Position numbers and translations under genes: made by a program. Positions 9,901-19,136 of a DNA stretch of 64,000 nucleotides are shown here, piece by piece. The stretch spans positions 3,410,001 through 3,474,000 of the forward strand of contig NZ_JADEXS020000001.1 in the NCBI RefSeq assembly GCF_015207005.2. Reading direction: 5' to 3'. Every line of letters starts with the position of its first letter. The stretch's first letter is position 1. The notes beneath the pieces are model-generated. The model saw only the letters and a list, made by a program, of their open reading frames with translations. It was not told the origin of the DNA and did not search any database. The DNA is from Desmonostoc muscorum LEGE 12446 (GTDB lineage Bacteria; Cyanobacteriota; Cyanobacteriia; Cyanobacteriales; Nostocaceae).

Positions 9901-10666
9901 TAATAATGCAGCAGAACAAACTTTTTTAACCGGAAAGTATGCCGGTCAAAATCCCTGGATTGGTCTTTCTGATGCTGGTCAAGAACGAACATTTACCTGG
10001 ATTGGTGAGCAAAGTGCTTATCAAAATTGGACACCAGGACTGCCAACTACTGACCAAGTTCGGGACTTCGTTTATTTGGGTGGTTCTGGATGGAATCATG
10101 ATGTTCAAAATGCTAATCGCACTGGCATTATTGAGATTGCCAATACTGTTAATTTAGTTGGCAGCACTGGTAATGATTTCCTCTATGGCAACGGGGGAAA
10201 TGATACTCTTGATGGCGGTTCTGGTAATGACAACCTGATTGGTAAGGCTGGAAACGATAACTTGATTGGTGGCGCCGGGAATGACAATCTGATTGGTAAC
10301 AGTGGCAACGATATTCTGTTAGGAGGACTAGGCAACGATATCCTGACTGGTGGTAGTGGCGCAGATCGGTTTACTTTTAATTCTCGGAATGAAGGTATCG
10401 ACACGATAACTGATTTTAGCGTGGTTGATGATGCGATCGCACTTTCTGCATCCGGTTTTGGAGGCAATCTAGTTCAAGGCACCCTGCCATCAGGGCAGTT
10501 TGTTATTGGAACAGCAGCTACCAGTGCTAGCCATCGATTTATCTATAACAATACCAACGGCGCACTATTCTTTGACCAAGATGGCATCGGTGGAACAGCA
10601 CAACTACAAATAGCAACTCTCAGTACCAAACCAGCTATGACTAATGCTGATATTTTAGTCAGCTAA
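6947..10666 (+). CDS. Secreted multi-domain C-type-lectin / Calx-beta / RTX calcium-binding protein
   Basis: A 1239-residue repeat protein. Six C-type-lectin-like domains occur at about residues 6-121, 238-352, 364-478, 595-708, 721-835 and 953-1065, each with NPWIGxSDAG, FTWIGEQ and SGWNHDVQ. Three Calx-beta domains lie at about 123-235, 481-592 and 838-950. A block of GGxGND nonapeptide (RTX) calcium-binding repeats spans about 1068-1140, followed by a C-terminal tail typical of type I secretion substrates. It lacks an N-terminal signal peptide, consistent with type I export. AGGA at 6936 precedes ATG 6947. It probably binds carbohydrate or surfaces outside the cell. A 1071-bp segment is repeated exactly in tandem. 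Confidence 0.9.
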   Translation: MPDLTTKKIITFGNSIYLLSAPGTWNAAQVEAQSFGGNLATINDVKEQTFLAGLFANQNPWIGISDAGKEGTFTWIGEQSAYQNWIPGLPTTDQVRDFVYLGSSGWNHDVQNANRTGIIEIKNPNTPILVIEDLGIIEPASGIKQVQFQVKLFGTSSQQIKVNYATVPNTALAGINYLNTSGTLSFNPGETKKLITVNIRNDGEAITGKEFFVNLSSPTNAILGDNQALATIYEASDAITFGGSTYLLSKAGSWGQAQVEAQSFGGNLVTINNAAEQTFLAGKYANQNPWIGLSDAGQERTFTWIGEQSAYQNWTPGLPTTDQVRDFVYLGSSGWNHDVQYANHRGIIEIPTALSVPIPDMTARRIYTFGDSIYLTSVAGSWGTAQVEAQSFRGNLVTINDVKEQTFLAGLFANQNPWIGLSDAGKEQTFTWIGEQSAYQNWIPGLPTTDQVRDFVYLGSSGWNHDVQNANRTGIIEIKNPNTPILVIEDLGIIEPASGIKQVQFQVKLFGTSSQQIKVNYATVPNTALAGINYLNTSGTLSFNPGETKKLITVNIRNDGEAITGKEFFVNLSSPTNAILGDNQALATIYEASDAITFGGSTYLLSKAGSWGQAQVEAQSFGGNLVTINNAAEQTFLAGKYANQNPWIGLSDAGQERTFTWIGEQSAYQNWTPGLPTTDQVRDFVYLGSSGWNHDVQYANHRGIIEIPTALSVPIPDMTARRIYTFGDSIYLTSVAGSWGTAQVEAQSFRGNLVTINDVKEQTFLAGLFANQNPWIGLSDAGKEQTFTWIGEQGAYQNWTPGLPTTDQVRDFVYLGSSGWNHDVQNANRTGILEIKNPNTPILVIEDLGIIESANGTKEAVFIVRRYGSNSGSATVNYSTSNNTAVADSDYKATSGTLTFAPGQSVQTIAVTILKDTDTITKESFFVNLSSPTNAILGDNQALATIYETSDAVTFGGSTYLLSKAGSWGQAQAEAQSFGGNLVTINNAAEQTFLTGKYAGQNPWIGLSDAGQERTFTWIGEQSAYQNWTPGLPTTDQVRDFVYLGGSGWNHDVQNANRTGIIEIANTVNLVGSTGNDFLYGNGGNDTLDGGSGNDNLIGKAGNDNLIGGAGNDNLIGNSGNDILLGGLGNDILTGGSGADRFTFNSRNEGIDTITDFSVVDDAIALSASGFGGNLVQGTLPSGQFVIGTAATSASHRFIYNNTNGALFFDQDGIGGTAQLQIATLSTKPAMTNADILVS
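7160..9321 (+). repeat. Tandem exact duplication, 1071-bp unit, inside the lectin gene
   Basis: Bases 7160-8250 and 8231-9321 read the same at an offset of 1071 bp (two full units plus 20 bp). The first difference on the left is at 7159 versus 8230, and on the right at 8251 versus 9322. The unit is a multiple of three (357 codons) and keeps the frame, adding two lectin domains and one Calx-beta domain. Other domain repeats in the gene have diverged, so this duplication is recent. Confidence 0.9.
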
Positions 10667-10840
10667 TTTTAGATTTTAAATTTTGGATTTTGGATTCAAA
10701 ATTCCAATTTTTTTGATAAGTGATTGGTTGGAGTTGATATCAGTCCTGGTGCTAATTGAGATGCTTTTACTATGAGAAAGGTAGCAGATGGGTATAAATT
10801 ACCCACTGCTACAAACAAACGGAGGTATAAACTTGATTAT

Positions 10841-11407
10841 TTAATTGGCATGAACCAATTCTTGAGGCGCTGCGGCATCGTATTCTACGGCTTTGACAAA
10901 TTCCTTAAGAACGTCTTTGAGTCTTTGATCAATTTCTTCATCTAAGACGACGCTATTATCAGCTTGTCGTTGAACTTGTTTATCTACCGCATAAACAGTA
11001 GCTAGAATATGCCGCGCTCCTAATTCAGATAACACAGGTTTCAGTGCATATTCTATTGCTAATAAATGAGCGATCGTTCCACCAAGAGCAATTGGTAATA
11101 CGGGTTTACCTGTTAATGATTTTTGTGGCAGCAAATCTAGAAATGTTTTGAGGACTCCTGTGTAAGCAGCTTTGTAAATTGGCGTGGCAATAATCACACC
11201 ATCTGCGTTTGCGAGTAAAGCTTTTGGTTCTTCTAAAGCGGGGCTGTCATATCGTCCAAAAACTAAATCTTCAGCAGGTAAATCCCGAACTGAAATAATG
11301 TCTACATGCAAGCCTTCTTGTTGTAAAAGCTTGGCGGTGTATTCGACAAGACCGTAAGTTCTAGATGGGTGGGTTGGACTACCAGCGATCGCGAGAATAT
11401 TAGTCAT
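10841..11407 (-). CDS. ssuE: NADPH-dependent FMN reductase of sulfonate metabolism
   Basis: A 188-residue flavodoxin-fold NAD(P)H:FMN reductase. The N-terminal ILAIAGSPTHPSRT is the FMN-phosphate loop and ATPIYKAAYTGVLKTFLD is the family signature of SsuE-type reductases. It would supply reduced FMN to the SsuD monooxygenase encoded by the first gene of the same operon. Its start overlaps the end of the carbonic-anhydrase-family gene by 4 bp, indicating translational coupling. The sulfonate ABC transporter genes ssuABC are not within the window. Location is cytoplasmic. Confidence 0.88.
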   Translation of the reverse strand: MTNILAIAGSPTHPSRTYGLVEYTAKLLQQEGLHVDIISVRDLPAEDLVFGRYDSPALEEPKALLANADGVIIATPIYKAAYTGVLKTFLDLLPQKSLTGKPVLPIALGGTIAHLLAIEYALKPVLSELGARHILATVYAVDKQVQRQADNSVVLDEEIDQRLKDVLKEFVKAVEYDAAAPQELVHAN

Positions 11408-12042
11408 TCAATTAAACTCCCAATTTCTAAAACGGGTTGAGTATGTTTTGTCGTTTTGGTCTGCATAGCTGATGCTGTGTTGACCTTCTCACTCAGACGT
11501 TTGTAGGGACGGCGCAAACTCATACTCTCAACTTCCCAAATGTAGCCATGAATAACTACATCCTGGGGAATTAAAGGAGAATTACGCAGTAATTCCACCT
11601 GCTGTATGCAGATTTCATCTACATCGGTAAACGTTTTGATCCATTTGGAAAAAACACCTTTTGGTAGCTTCAATTCTGGTAAAGCAGGATCGATAGTAGC
11701 TTGATCCACATCAATACCTTGATTTCGCAATACCTCACTGAGAAGGTCTCCTGATGCTGTCATCATGCCACATTCGGTATGATTAATGACGATGATTTCT
11801 TTTGTGCCAAAAAACTGCGTAGTTAACATCGCTGACCGAATTGCATCATCTGTAACTAATCCTCCAGCATTACGGAAAATATGAGCATCTCCTTCACCAA
11901 TTCCTAATGCTTTCTCCACAGGTAAACGTTCATCCATGCACGCTAGCACCCACAAGCGCTTATTGTTAGGTATTCCCAACTGACGACGCAATGCCCAGGC
12001 TTCTTTTTCTGAGATTTTTTGGTCAATTTGTTGGTGTAGCAT
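11404..12042 (-). CDS. Beta-carbonic-anhydrase-family zinc enzyme in the ssu operon (carbonic anhydrase or COS hydrolase)
   Basis: A 212-residue beta-class enzyme. Zinc and proton-transfer residues are visible: Cys35-Met-Asp37-Glu-Arg39 near the N-terminus and His88/Cys91 in NHTECGMM, with IFRNAGG between. The CMDERL...GDAHIFRNAGG arrangement is the short, class-D-like subgroup, which also contains carbonyl-sulfide hydrolase. It lies between ssuD (27-bp gap) and ssuE (4-bp overlap) on one transcript. A sulfur-linked substrate or pH/CO2 role is therefore plausible, but the sequence alone does not decide between hydration of CO2 and hydrolysis of COS. Confidence 0.82.
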   Translation of the reverse strand: MLHQQIDQKISEKEAWALRRQLGIPNNKRLWVLACMDERLPVEKALGIGEGDAHIFRNAGGLVTDDAIRSAMLTTQFFGTKEIIVINHTECGMMTASGDLLSEVLRNQGIDVDQATIDPALPELKLPKGVFSKWIKTFTDVDEICIQQVELLRNSPLIPQDVVIHGYIWEVESMSLRRPYKRLSEKVNTASAMQTKTTKHTQPVLEIGSLIE

Positions 12043-12069
12043 GGTTGGTAATCTCCTAGTTCTTAATTA

Positions 12070-13230
12070 CTAGGATATGGACGTTGCTCTTTCTTGAGGC
12101 TTTTGCTTAGGGAAATCTTCATTTGCCACAATCTCGCCAAATGGACTCAAAACATGTTGCGTCTCTACTGCGGGTAGGTTGGCTAAGGGCAAATGGGGAA
12201 ATAGAAGTTCTGCAACTCGATAAGCTTCCTCTAGGTGAGGATAGCCAGAAAGAATAAAGGACTCAATACCCAAATCAGCGTATTCCAATATCCTGGCAGC
12301 TACGGTTTGCGGATCGCCGACTAAGGCTGTTCCCGCACCACCCCTTACCAAACCAACTCCCGCCCACAGGTTGGGACTAATTTCTAATGCCTCCCGACTA
12401 CCGTGGTGTAGTTGAGTCATTCGCCGTTGTCCTTCTGAATCCATCCGCGCATAAGCTTTTTGGGCTTTAGCGATCGCTTCGTCATCTACATATTTAATCA
12501 ATTGATTCGCCGCATCCCAAGCTTCACTCTCGGTTTCCCGCACAATCACATGTAGGCGAATGCCAAACCGCAAAGTTCTTCCTTCTGCTTCTGCGAGTCT
12601 CTTAACTGATGCAATTTTCTCGGCTACTTGCGCCGGTGGTTCGCCCCAAGTCAGATAAACATCTACGTGCTTGGCAGCAATTTTTTGAGCAATGGGAGAG
12701 GAACCACCAAACCATAAGGGCGGATATGGCTTTTGCACTGGTGGAAACAGCAGTTTGCCATCTTGAATGTTGAGATAATCGCCCTGAAGATTGACTTGTT
12801 CACCGCTAGCTATCGCTCGCCACACTGTCAAAAATTCATCTGTTAATTCATAACGCTGATCGTGATCCAAATGCAAGCCATCTCCCGCTAACTCTACGGG
12901 ATCGCCCCCTGTGACTACATTAATCAGCAAGCGTCCACTAGAAAGGCGATCGAACGTCGCCGCCATCCGCACCGCTACTCCAGGTGACACCAACCCAGGA
13001 CGAATCGCCACCAAAAAACGCATCTGTCGTGTCAGCGATAACAGTGTTGACGCTACAATCCAAGCATCTTCGCAAGAGCGACCCGTTGGCAGCAAAGCCC
13101 CTGTGTAGCCAAGGTCATCCACCGCTTGGGCAATCTGCCGCAGATAGGTAAAGCTTACTGCCCTTCCGCCCGTAGCAGTTGCAAGATAGCGTCCGTCTCC
13201 GTGGGTTGGGATGAACCATAGTAGCTGCAT
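12070..13230 (-). CDS. ssuD: FMNH2-dependent alkanesulfonate monooxygenase
   Basis: A 386-residue bacterial-luciferase-like monooxygenase. It releases sulfite from alkanesulfonates using FMNH2 and oxygen, giving the corresponding aldehyde. Recognisable segments are [13 protein letters not shown] at the N-terminus, [36 protein letters not shown] and [19 protein letters not shown] near the C-terminus, matching SsuD. The length is typical for SsuD (about 380). It is the promoter-proximal gene of ssuD-CA-ssuE. A 22-bp motif just upstream (13243-13264) recurs upstream of another gene at 58.87 kb and may be its operator. Confidence 0.92.
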   Translation of the reverse strand: MQLLWFIPTHGDGRYLATATGGRAVSFTYLRQIAQAVDDLGYTGALLPTGRSCEDAWIVASTLLSLTRQMRFLVAIRPGLVSPGVAVRMAATFDRLSSGRLLINVVTGGDPVELAGDGLHLDHDQRYELTDEFLTVWRAIASGEQVNLQGDYLNIQDGKLLFPPVQKPYPPLWFGGSSPIAQKIAAKHVDVYLTWGEPPAQVAEKIASVKRLAEAEGRTLRFGIRLHVIVRETESEAWDAANQLIKYVDDEAIAKAQKAYARMDSEGQRRMTQLHHGSREALEISPNLWAGVGLVRGGAGTALVGDPQTVAARILEYADLGIESFILSGYPHLEEAYRVAELLFPHLPLANLPAVETQHVLSPFGEIVANEDFPKQKPQERATSIS

Positions 13231-13242
13231 GAATTCTATCCT

Positions 13243-13264
13243 TTTAAACTACGGCAACTTGATA
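13243..13264 (-). promoter_or_regulatory. Candidate operator upstream of ssuD
   Basis: TTTAAACTACGGCAACTTGA followed by TA, read on the + strand, ends 13 bp from the ssuD start codon. The same 22-bp word with two changes is at 58874-58895, also upstream of a minus-strand gene in the same orientation. The rest of 13265-13653 is G-rich/C-rich low-complexity STRR-like sequence without a gene. Confidence 0.4.
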
Positions 13265-13653
13265 AAAATACCGTATTTTAGTTACAGCCTTAGAGTATCA
13301 CATATTCAAATTCACTAAGCAAGAAGTTTTTTAAGAAACACGGGGAGTAGGGAGGTGTGGAAGGTGTGGGAGGTGTGGGAGGTTAGGAAGCTTTTTTTAC
13401 TAAGGGAACTCCAAAAAATAAATTATCCAATTTTCTGGACTTCACTACGACTTTCTCTCCCCCTGCTCCCTGCTCCCCTGCCCTCAAAGCGATGGGATAT
13501 TTTTTTATTTGGAAGTCCCTAATCTCCCCACACTTCCCCATCCCCCCAGACTCCCCACACTCTGGCAAATGGGATTATTAGGAGGGTTACTGCTACATAA
13601 AGTCTAGACAAAGCTAGACATTACTTGACGTTTCAACGGGAGCATGGAAGCAA

Positions 13654-14772
13654 TTATCCCTTAACTTCCAGACACGGTAAAGCCTTCCGTGCATATTTTT
13701 CGAGATTTTGAGATGCATTTAAATCTCGGTCGGCAGTATGCTGACATTTGGGACACACATAAACCCGCTCAGACAGACTAATTCCTCGAATTTGTCCACA
13801 ATTTGAACAAGTTTTACTAGATGGGTAAAATCTATCTACAAATAAGACAGTTCCACCATATCTAATTACTTTATATTCTATCTGTCTACGAAATTCAGAG
13901 AAATTAGCATCACTGACAGCACCAGCCAACTGATGATTTTTCAACATCCCCGAAGTATTCAAATCTTCCAAAGCAACGACTGCGTGGTTTTTGCAAATAA
14001 ATGTAGTTGCTTTATGGGTAGCATCAATACGTATATTAGTAATCCGTCGATGCTGCTTAGATATTCTCAATTTTTGTTTTTTATAACGATTACTACCTTT
14101 AACTTTTCTTGAAAGTTGACGTTGTAATCTGGTTAACGTTTTCCTCGATTTTTGAAAAGCTTTCGGATTGATAAAAATCACTCCTGTTGATAAAGTGGCT
14201 AAAGTTTTTATCCCTAAATCAACTCCGACATAATCATATTGTTTTTGGGTGATTTGTGCTGATATTTCATAAGAACAAGAAATGTACCAATCTCCCGCTG
14301 ATTGAGATAAAGTAAGCTTTGTGGTTGTTGTGTGTGGTAAAGATTCATGAGTTGAAACCCAGCCAATGGTGGGTAATTTTATTCGTTTACCACCCAGATT
14401 TATGGGTTTACCACCTGCATTAATTGTAAAACTATCATGTCTACCTTTGATTTTAAACTTAGGATACTCTGTGCGTTTTTCAAAGAAGTTTTTAAAAGCT
14501 TTCCCTAAATTTTCAAAAGCAAATTCTGTGATTTTTTGACAAATACCTTTTTCTTTAATCCAGGTGAGAGCTGGTTTGACCTCATTATTGAAGAACTTCT
14601 TCAAAATCAAATGATTTGGTTGATATCCTGACTGATACAAAGCCATCCATGTGGCGAGTCCCCAGTTGTATGTAAATCGGGATATGCCAGCGTGTTTTGA
14701 CATCAGATTTTTTTGTGATGATGTCAATTTTAGCTTGGTTTTGATGGCAGTCAATAACACAAATTTACTCAA
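13654..14772 (-). CDS. tnpB: TnpB-type RNA-guided nuclease (IS200/IS605 OrfB)
   Basis: A 372-residue IS605 OrfB/TnpB. The RuvC-like catalytic residues are present: Asp185 (VGVDLGIKTLATLS), Glu269 (ALEDLN) and Asp350 (TADRDLNAS). The zinc finger is intact (CSNCG, Cys322/325 and CPKC, Cys340/343). TnpB cuts DNA guided by an RNA made from the 3' end of the element. No tnpA transposase is nearby, so the element would need one in trans. The first codon is TTG at 14772; no ATG was seen close upstream in this frame. The catalytic set is complete, so it may be active. Confidence 0.9.
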   Translation of the reverse strand: MSKFVLLTAIKTKLKLTSSQKNLMSKHAGISRFTYNWGLATWMALYQSGYQPNHLILKKFFNNEVKPALTWIKEKGICQKITEFAFENLGKAFKNFFEKRTEYPKFKIKGRHDSFTINAGGKPINLGGKRIKLPTIGWVSTHESLPHTTTTKLTLSQSAGDWYISCSYEISAQITQKQYDYVGVDLGIKTLATLSTGVIFINPKAFQKSRKTLTRLQRQLSRKVKGSNRYKKQKLRISKQHRRITNIRIDATHKATTFICKNHAVVALEDLNTSGMLKNHQLAGAVSDANFSEFRRQIEYKVIRYGGTVLFVDRFYPSSKTCSNCGQIRGISLSERVYVCPKCQHTADRDLNASQNLEKYARKALPCLEVKG

Positions 14773-15590
14773 GAATGAGCAGTCATTTTCAAAATCATCA
14801 CATGACTTGTCAAACTAAGTCTAGGAGGTTGATGTAAATTTTCTTGAAATAGGTAGACGGGTTTTGGTTCGGTTTGTAAATAAATGTCAGGTTTTGTCAA
14901 GGAAATAGTTTACTAGGAGATTGCTCACCCTGATTACCTTGAGTGGGGTGAAGCGGCTCAATCGCTCATTTGTGTTTCTGACGGGTCAAGATAAACACGA
15001 CAGTACTCAGGAGCTAACAACTTCTGATGATGAAAATGATGATTAATAGTTGATAATTATGTTTTATCGAACATAATTCAGGAGTCAGGAGTCAGAATTC
15101 AGTTGGGTATTCTGACCGAAAAAGCGGATAACGTAGCGGTAGCGAGTATTCGATAGCGGAGCGTTAGCGAGTAATCGAGCGTCGCGTCTGAATAATCGGC
15201 GTTTTTGCACCCCCACCAAATTGAAAATTTGGTGGTCAACAAGACCTGCGCCGGTCTGAATCCCCTACTGATAGCGTAGCGTTAGCGAGTCCTCGAGCGT
15301 CTTGATTCTGACTCCTGAATTCTGACTTCTGAATTCTTCTTCAAATCAAACCGCGACTTGACATCGAGGACTTGACTATGAAACAAATTAATGTTTACTG
15401 TGCAAATAAACTCAAGTAGATCGGATTCCCGTCCAGCATTGTGTTGAAAAATAATTTGTTGTTTCTTAGCTAATTTTAATCAGGCTATCACGGCTAATTC
15501 AGGGCGATCGCTAATGCTAATAATTAAAGCAGGGAATACCGTACTGGAGTTGATTGGCCAGTTAACCAGAAAATAGAAAATAATAGATAT
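14773..15590. other. Gene-free stretch with repeat element at 15087-15316
   Basis: No credible gene was found here. The first part is the upstream flank of tnpB. From 15087 an element with the same AGGAGTCAGAATTCAG terminus as 3780-3986 begins, containing arrays of TAGCGTTAGCGAGT-type dispersed repeats (15130-15180 and 15265-15300), and ends in imperfect complementary termini around 15301-15337. The msrB promoter must lie in 15340-15590. Confidence 0.5.
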
Positions 15591-16085
15591 ATGGATAAAC
15601 GGTATTTTTTACAGGCTAGTGCAGTAATAGTTGGCACAGCGTTGTTATCAAGGTATATCAATTGGGGGTCAAAAGAAATGACAACTTCTAACAGTGGATT
15701 TGAAATTACCAAACCGGAAGAAGAGTGGAAGACGATTTTAACGCCAGAACAGTTTCGTGTATTGCGTAAACATGGGACTGAACGCGCTCACACCAGCCCA
15801 CTCGATAAGCAATACGATGAAGGCACTTATTATTGTGCTGCATGTGAACAACCACTGTTTACATCTGATACCAAATTTAACAGCGGTACTGGCTGGCCTA
15901 GCTTTTTTAAACCTATTGAAGGTGCGATCGCCACTACTGTAGATAGGTCGTTGTTTATGACCAGAACTGAAGTGCATTGTAGTCGCTGTGGTGGTCATCT
16001 GGGTCATGTTTTTGATGATGGTCCCGCACCCACTGGCAAGCGCTACTGCATGAACGGTGTTTCGCTGAAGTTTACTCCTGCTTGA
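15591..16085 (+). CDS. msrB: Peptide-methionine (R)-S-oxide reductase with N-terminal export/anchor segment
   Basis: A 164-residue MsrB that reduces methionine-R-sulfoxide in oxidised proteins. The zinc site is Cys82/Cys85 (CAAC) and Cys130/Cys133 (CSRC). The catalytic Cys153 lies in RYCMNG, and GTGWPSF and [12 protein letters not shown] are diagnostic. The position that often carries the resolving Cys (before GWPSF) is Thr100, so recycling may use another cysteine or a direct reductant. Residues 1-28 (basic start, hydrophobic AVIVGTALL) look like a signal or membrane anchor absent from minimal MsrB, suggesting a lumenal or periplasmic form. An alternative start, Met30, would make a cytoplasmic enzyme. 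Confidence 0.9.
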   Translation: MDKRYFLQASAVIVGTALLSRYINWGSKEMTTSNSGFEITKPEEEWKTILTPEQFRVLRKHGTERAHTSPLDKQYDEGTYYCAACEQPLFTSDTKFNSGTGWPSFFKPIEGAIATTVDRSLFMTRTEVHCSRCGGHLGHVFDDGPAPTGKRYCMNGVSLKFTPA

Positions 16086-16221
16086 TCGGCGGCGTAGGTG
16101 TAGCGATCGTAGACATCCCAGGCATAACCGAAGTCATCAGATTTTGAGGCTTGACCAAGGGTGAGTCAATTTAAGAAAATGCAACTCTTGGTCTTTGCTA
16201 GAACTATTTCCCTAAATCGTC

Positions 16222-16311
16222 CTATTTGTTTGGGTCTTTTTTCTCTTTTTTGTCTTTGGCATCTTTTTTAGGTTTTTTAACTTCTTTATTACTTTTTCTT
16301 TCCTTCGACAT
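16222..16311 (-). CDS. 29-residue Lys-rich small protein
   Basis: The ORF begins ATG 16311 with a ribosome site (TTGGAG, 8-9 bases upstream) and encodes 29 residues starting MSKERKSNKEVKKP, with about 13 Lys and no hydrophobic stretch. I recall short MSKxRKSNKE-type proteins annotated as hypothetical in many bacteria, which supports a real gene, but I cannot confirm this without a search. A nucleic-acid-associated role is possible from the charge. The remainder of 16086-16552 shows no other gene. Confidence 0.55.
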   Translation of the reverse strand: MSKERKSNKEVKKPKKDAKDKKEKKDPNK

Positions 16312-16552
16312 CAGAGTTCTCCAACTAGGTTAATCAGTGAAAGCTTTCACATTCTGCCGTCAGGGAATCAGGAGGTGGCTTACCTGATATTTTTTTAAGG
16401 CAAAAAAGAAAGTATTAGACATAAATGCTACTAACTACCATAATACGGTGTTGTTTGAGTTTATTCTTAAAACTTTTGCATATATTTCAACAACAATCTT
16501 TAGTGGGGTAGTACAGCTAGCTGTGCTACCCCACTGATTTAGTAATATTTCT

Positions 16553-17104
16553 TTATTTGAAAGTACTATGATTGGGTAAACTATTCTGTAACCGACGTTT
16601 TATCCAAAAGTTATTTCTAAAGAAGTTGACCCTACCTTGTTCACGATCCGCCGCTGATTCTGCAAGGTTTTGTTTCTTTCTTCTCCAATGATCGAGGGAG
16701 TAAATATTAAAGCTGCTACCTGCAAGTAAAATAAACAGCACAATCCCGTAAGAAAGCATGGAAGTAGCTGCACCCCAGTTTTGTACCGATGTTACCCCCA
16801 ACTTCAGGATGATCATTAAGGCAAAGGTAACAATCAAAGCGCCTCTGGTTGCTAACCCAAGTGTGATTAACACGCCCACAATTAACTCTACAGGGGGCAC
16901 TAGATAGGAATTGATTCTCACTAAAAATTCGGGAAAATAAGAATCTGCCAGTTGTTTGACGGTAGCTTCAACAAATCCAGGGATGTTAAAAATGCGAGTG
17001 AATCCGTGATTAAAGTAATTCACACCTATGAGAATTCGCAACAACAAATAGGCGATCGCCACATCCTTGGGTTTGAGACTAATATAAGTTCTATTTTCAG
17101 TCAT
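16553..17104 (-). CDS. DoxX-family membrane protein
   Basis: A 183-residue integral membrane protein with four predicted hydrophobic segments (about residues 16-33, 68-85, 88-104 and 115-133) and the DoxX-like NYFNHGFTRIFN motif in the first helix region. DoxX proteins are associated with quinone or thiol redox enzymes in membranes. It lies 65 bp downstream of, and co-directional with, a type II NADH dehydrogenase gene, so the pair probably form an operon linked to quinone reduction. The C-terminal ~45 residues are basic and cytoplasmic. The exact activity is not established for this branch. Confidence 0.8.
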   Translation of the reverse strand: MTENRTYISLKPKDVAIAYLLLRILIGVNYFNHGFTRIFNIPGFVEATVKQLADSYFPEFLVRINSYLVPPVELIVGVLITLGLATRGALIVTFALMIILKLGVTSVQNWGAATSMLSYGIVLFILLAGSSFNIYSLDHWRRKKQNLAESAADREQGRVNFFRNNFWIKRRLQNSLPNHSTFK

Positions 17105-17169
17105 TGCCTGAACTCCAACTATGGTAAGCTAACGATGATTGATTTTAATTGCAGGAATTGGGAAGAGAG

Positions 17170-18432
17170 CTAACGTTTTTTCACAGAGAGAATTAAGCGA
17201 ACTGAGCGATCGCGTGATAAATAAGTATGAAGCCAAGTCAGTAACACAAAAAAACGACTGCGGTAGCCAGGAAGATATACTAAATGAACTCCTAGCCACA
17301 TCAGCCAAGCCAGGAAACCTGTAAAGGCAAATGCGCCAATTTTTCCCACACCTGAATAGCAGCCTATAATCGCTAATCTTCCTTTGTTGAAATAGCTAAA
17401 AGGCTCTGGTGATTGACCTCGAAATTGCCGCTGAATATTTCGGGCTACAGTAACACCCTGCTGAAGTGCCTCTGGTGCAACCCCACTTAATGGTTTACCG
17501 TTCTGTTCCACATAAGCTAGATCCCCAATGGCATAAACATTGGGTTGCTCTAGTAATTGTAGGGTGGGATGAACAATTAACTTTCCCTTATTGGCTAAAG
17601 ATACCTCCTGTGATATTGTCGGATAATTTGCCTCTAACCCCGCAGTCCAAATGACGGTTGCAGTTGGAATTACCTCATCGTTTTGTAGATGTACAGATTC
17701 AAAAGTCACTTTAGTAACTTTGGAAAGCAGATAAACCTCCACTCCTAGCTGATGTAATCGTTTATGAGTGTAGGCTCCCAACTTTTTTGGCAGTTCAGCC
17801 AATAAGCGATCGCCAGATTGCACGAGAATCAACCTCACATCCTGTAAAATTGTCGGATAGTCTCGACGCAACTGGCCTCGAAGCATTTCCCCAAAAGCAC
17901 CCGCCACCTCCACACCGGTTGCCCCACCACCGACAATGGTAAACGTCAGCAGTTGTTGGCGTCGTGACGAATCTGATTCGTGGATAGCTCGCTCAAAACA
18001 AGAGAAAATCTGATTGCGGATTGCTATTGCTTGTTCTAACGTTCTCATTGAGAAAGCATATTCTGAAGCTCCAGGAACTCCCAAAAACTGGGTTCGACTT
18101 CCAGTTGCTAGCACCAGAAAATCATAGGTAATTAAACAACTATCTGTCTCAACAGTTTGCCCTGAAAAATCAATTTGCTCAACCTCAGCCATCAAAAACT
18201 GAACCTTAGGCTTATTCCTCAAGAAAGAGAATCGCCGTAAGATCGTCCGAATCGGGTAAGCAATATACTCAGGTTCCAATTGACCTGTGGCAACCTGATA
18301 CAATAACGGTATAAAAGTGTGATAGTTGTGGCGATCGATTAATAACACATCTGCACCAAAATCAGCTAAAGATTGGGCAGCTTGCAACCCACCGAATCCA
18401 GCGCCAACAATGACAACGCGGCGACTGTTCAT
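17170..18432 (-). CDS. Type II NAD(P)H dehydrogenase (NDH-2), FAD-dependent
   Basis: A 420-residue single-subunit NADH:quinone oxidoreductase of the Ndb type. The N-terminal FAD-binding loop is VVIVGAGFGGLQAAQSL and the second nucleotide-binding loop is FTIVGGGATGVEVAGA. NVYAIGDLA is the C-terminal FAD contact, and QQGVTVARNI is the conserved quinone-side segment. A C-terminal amphipathic/hydrophobic region (FTGFLAWLMWLGVHLVYL) would hold it on the membrane. It oxidises NAD(P)H without proton pumping. It precedes the doxX gene on the same strand. Several ndb paralogues are usual in Nostocales, so no specific symbol is given. Confidence 0.9.
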   Translation of the reverse strand: MNSRRVVIVGAGFGGLQAAQSLADFGADVLLIDRHNYHTFIPLLYQVATGQLEPEYIAYPIRTILRRFSFLRNKPKVQFLMAEVEQIDFSGQTVETDSCLITYDFLVLATGSRTQFLGVPGASEYAFSMRTLEQAIAIRNQIFSCFERAIHESDSSRRQQLLTFTIVGGGATGVEVAGAFGEMLRGQLRRDYPTILQDVRLILVQSGDRLLAELPKKLGAYTHKRLHQLGVEVYLLSKVTKVTFESVHLQNDEVIPTATVIWTAGLEANYPTISQEVSLANKGKLIVHPTLQLLEQPNVYAIGDLAYVEQNGKPLSGVAPEALQQGVTVARNIQRQFRGQSPEPFSYFNKGRLAIIGCYSGVGKIGAFAFTGFLAWLMWLGVHLVYLPGYRSRFFVLLTWLHTYLSRDRSVRLILSVKKR

Positions 18433-18456
18433 CCTTCCCCTCTTGAATTTACTTAG

Positions 18457-18935
18457 CTAGTCGGTCAAGTTATTGACTATCAATATATTGATAATAATGG
18501 CACTGAAATTAACCTTGAGGAGAAGGCAAAACAAGATGCACAGAAAGTAACTATTCTCAATCAAGGTAGGGCAGGCGTAGCGGTGCTAACTTTTCACGGC
18601 ATCTGGAAAACCTCACTTCCATTCCTCTTCCCTAAGAAGCGAGAGGCTTTGAATTTTCCCCCTTCCCTACTAGGCAAGGGGGCTAGGGGGTTAGGTTTCG
18701 CGTTGGTTTTCCACATGACGTGAAAAGTCAGCGTAGCGGTCAAGAGATTTTCATGCTGTTTCGTGTAATTCTAAAGCGTATCTAGCTTCAAGTTAATATA
18801 AGTTAATAAATATTTTTTGAGGCATTTGTTAAAAAAAATGACATTATTTTCTCTCAAAATTTAACTCTAACTTTTGATCCCCAAGGTCAAGTTGATTTCC
18901 TCAATAAAACCCCGCTTCCAAATGGGAGTATCTAA
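18457..18935 (+). pseudogene. Degraded coding sequence interrupted by a MITE
   Basis: Two protein-like open stretches survive on the + strand. One (18457-18588) reads LVGQVIDYQYIDNNGTEINL and onward to GRAGVAVL. The other ends at a TAA at 18933-18935 and contains SQNLTLTFDPQGQVDFLNK. Stops and a 140-bp repeat element separate them. No start codon or family was recognised. It is interpreted as one broken gene or two fragments of it. Confidence 0.35.
18589..18728. repeat. 140-bp MITE-like element
   Basis: Terminal inverted repeats ACTTTTCACGGCATCTGG and the complement of CCACATGACGTGAAAAGT (two mismatches, extending through AAAACC). The interior is the GAGAGGCTTTG...GGGGGTTAGG type seen between other MITE ends here. 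Both flanks carry GCGTAGCGGT (18575-18584 and 18731-18740). It lies inside the gene relic. Confidence 0.6.
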
Positions 18936-19136
18936 GCCTTAACATGTAGGAATCTTGGGAAAAACAACACTAAATATTTGGAGAATTAATTTAAATTCCC
19001 GGTAATTATATCGGGATAGTAGGCTTATAAATTCTGGATAAAAACCCCATTGACTCCTTAAAAAGATAGGACTACTGTTATAAGTAGTCCTGACAAGGAC
19101 AATGTTAATGCATCAAGAAATCAGGAGGTATTTCCT

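Noticed and set aside
8145..10157. Several 60-90 codon ORFs on both strands within 6.9-10.2 kb
   Set aside because: They recur with the lectin-domain repeats in other frames; they are shadows of the real gene.
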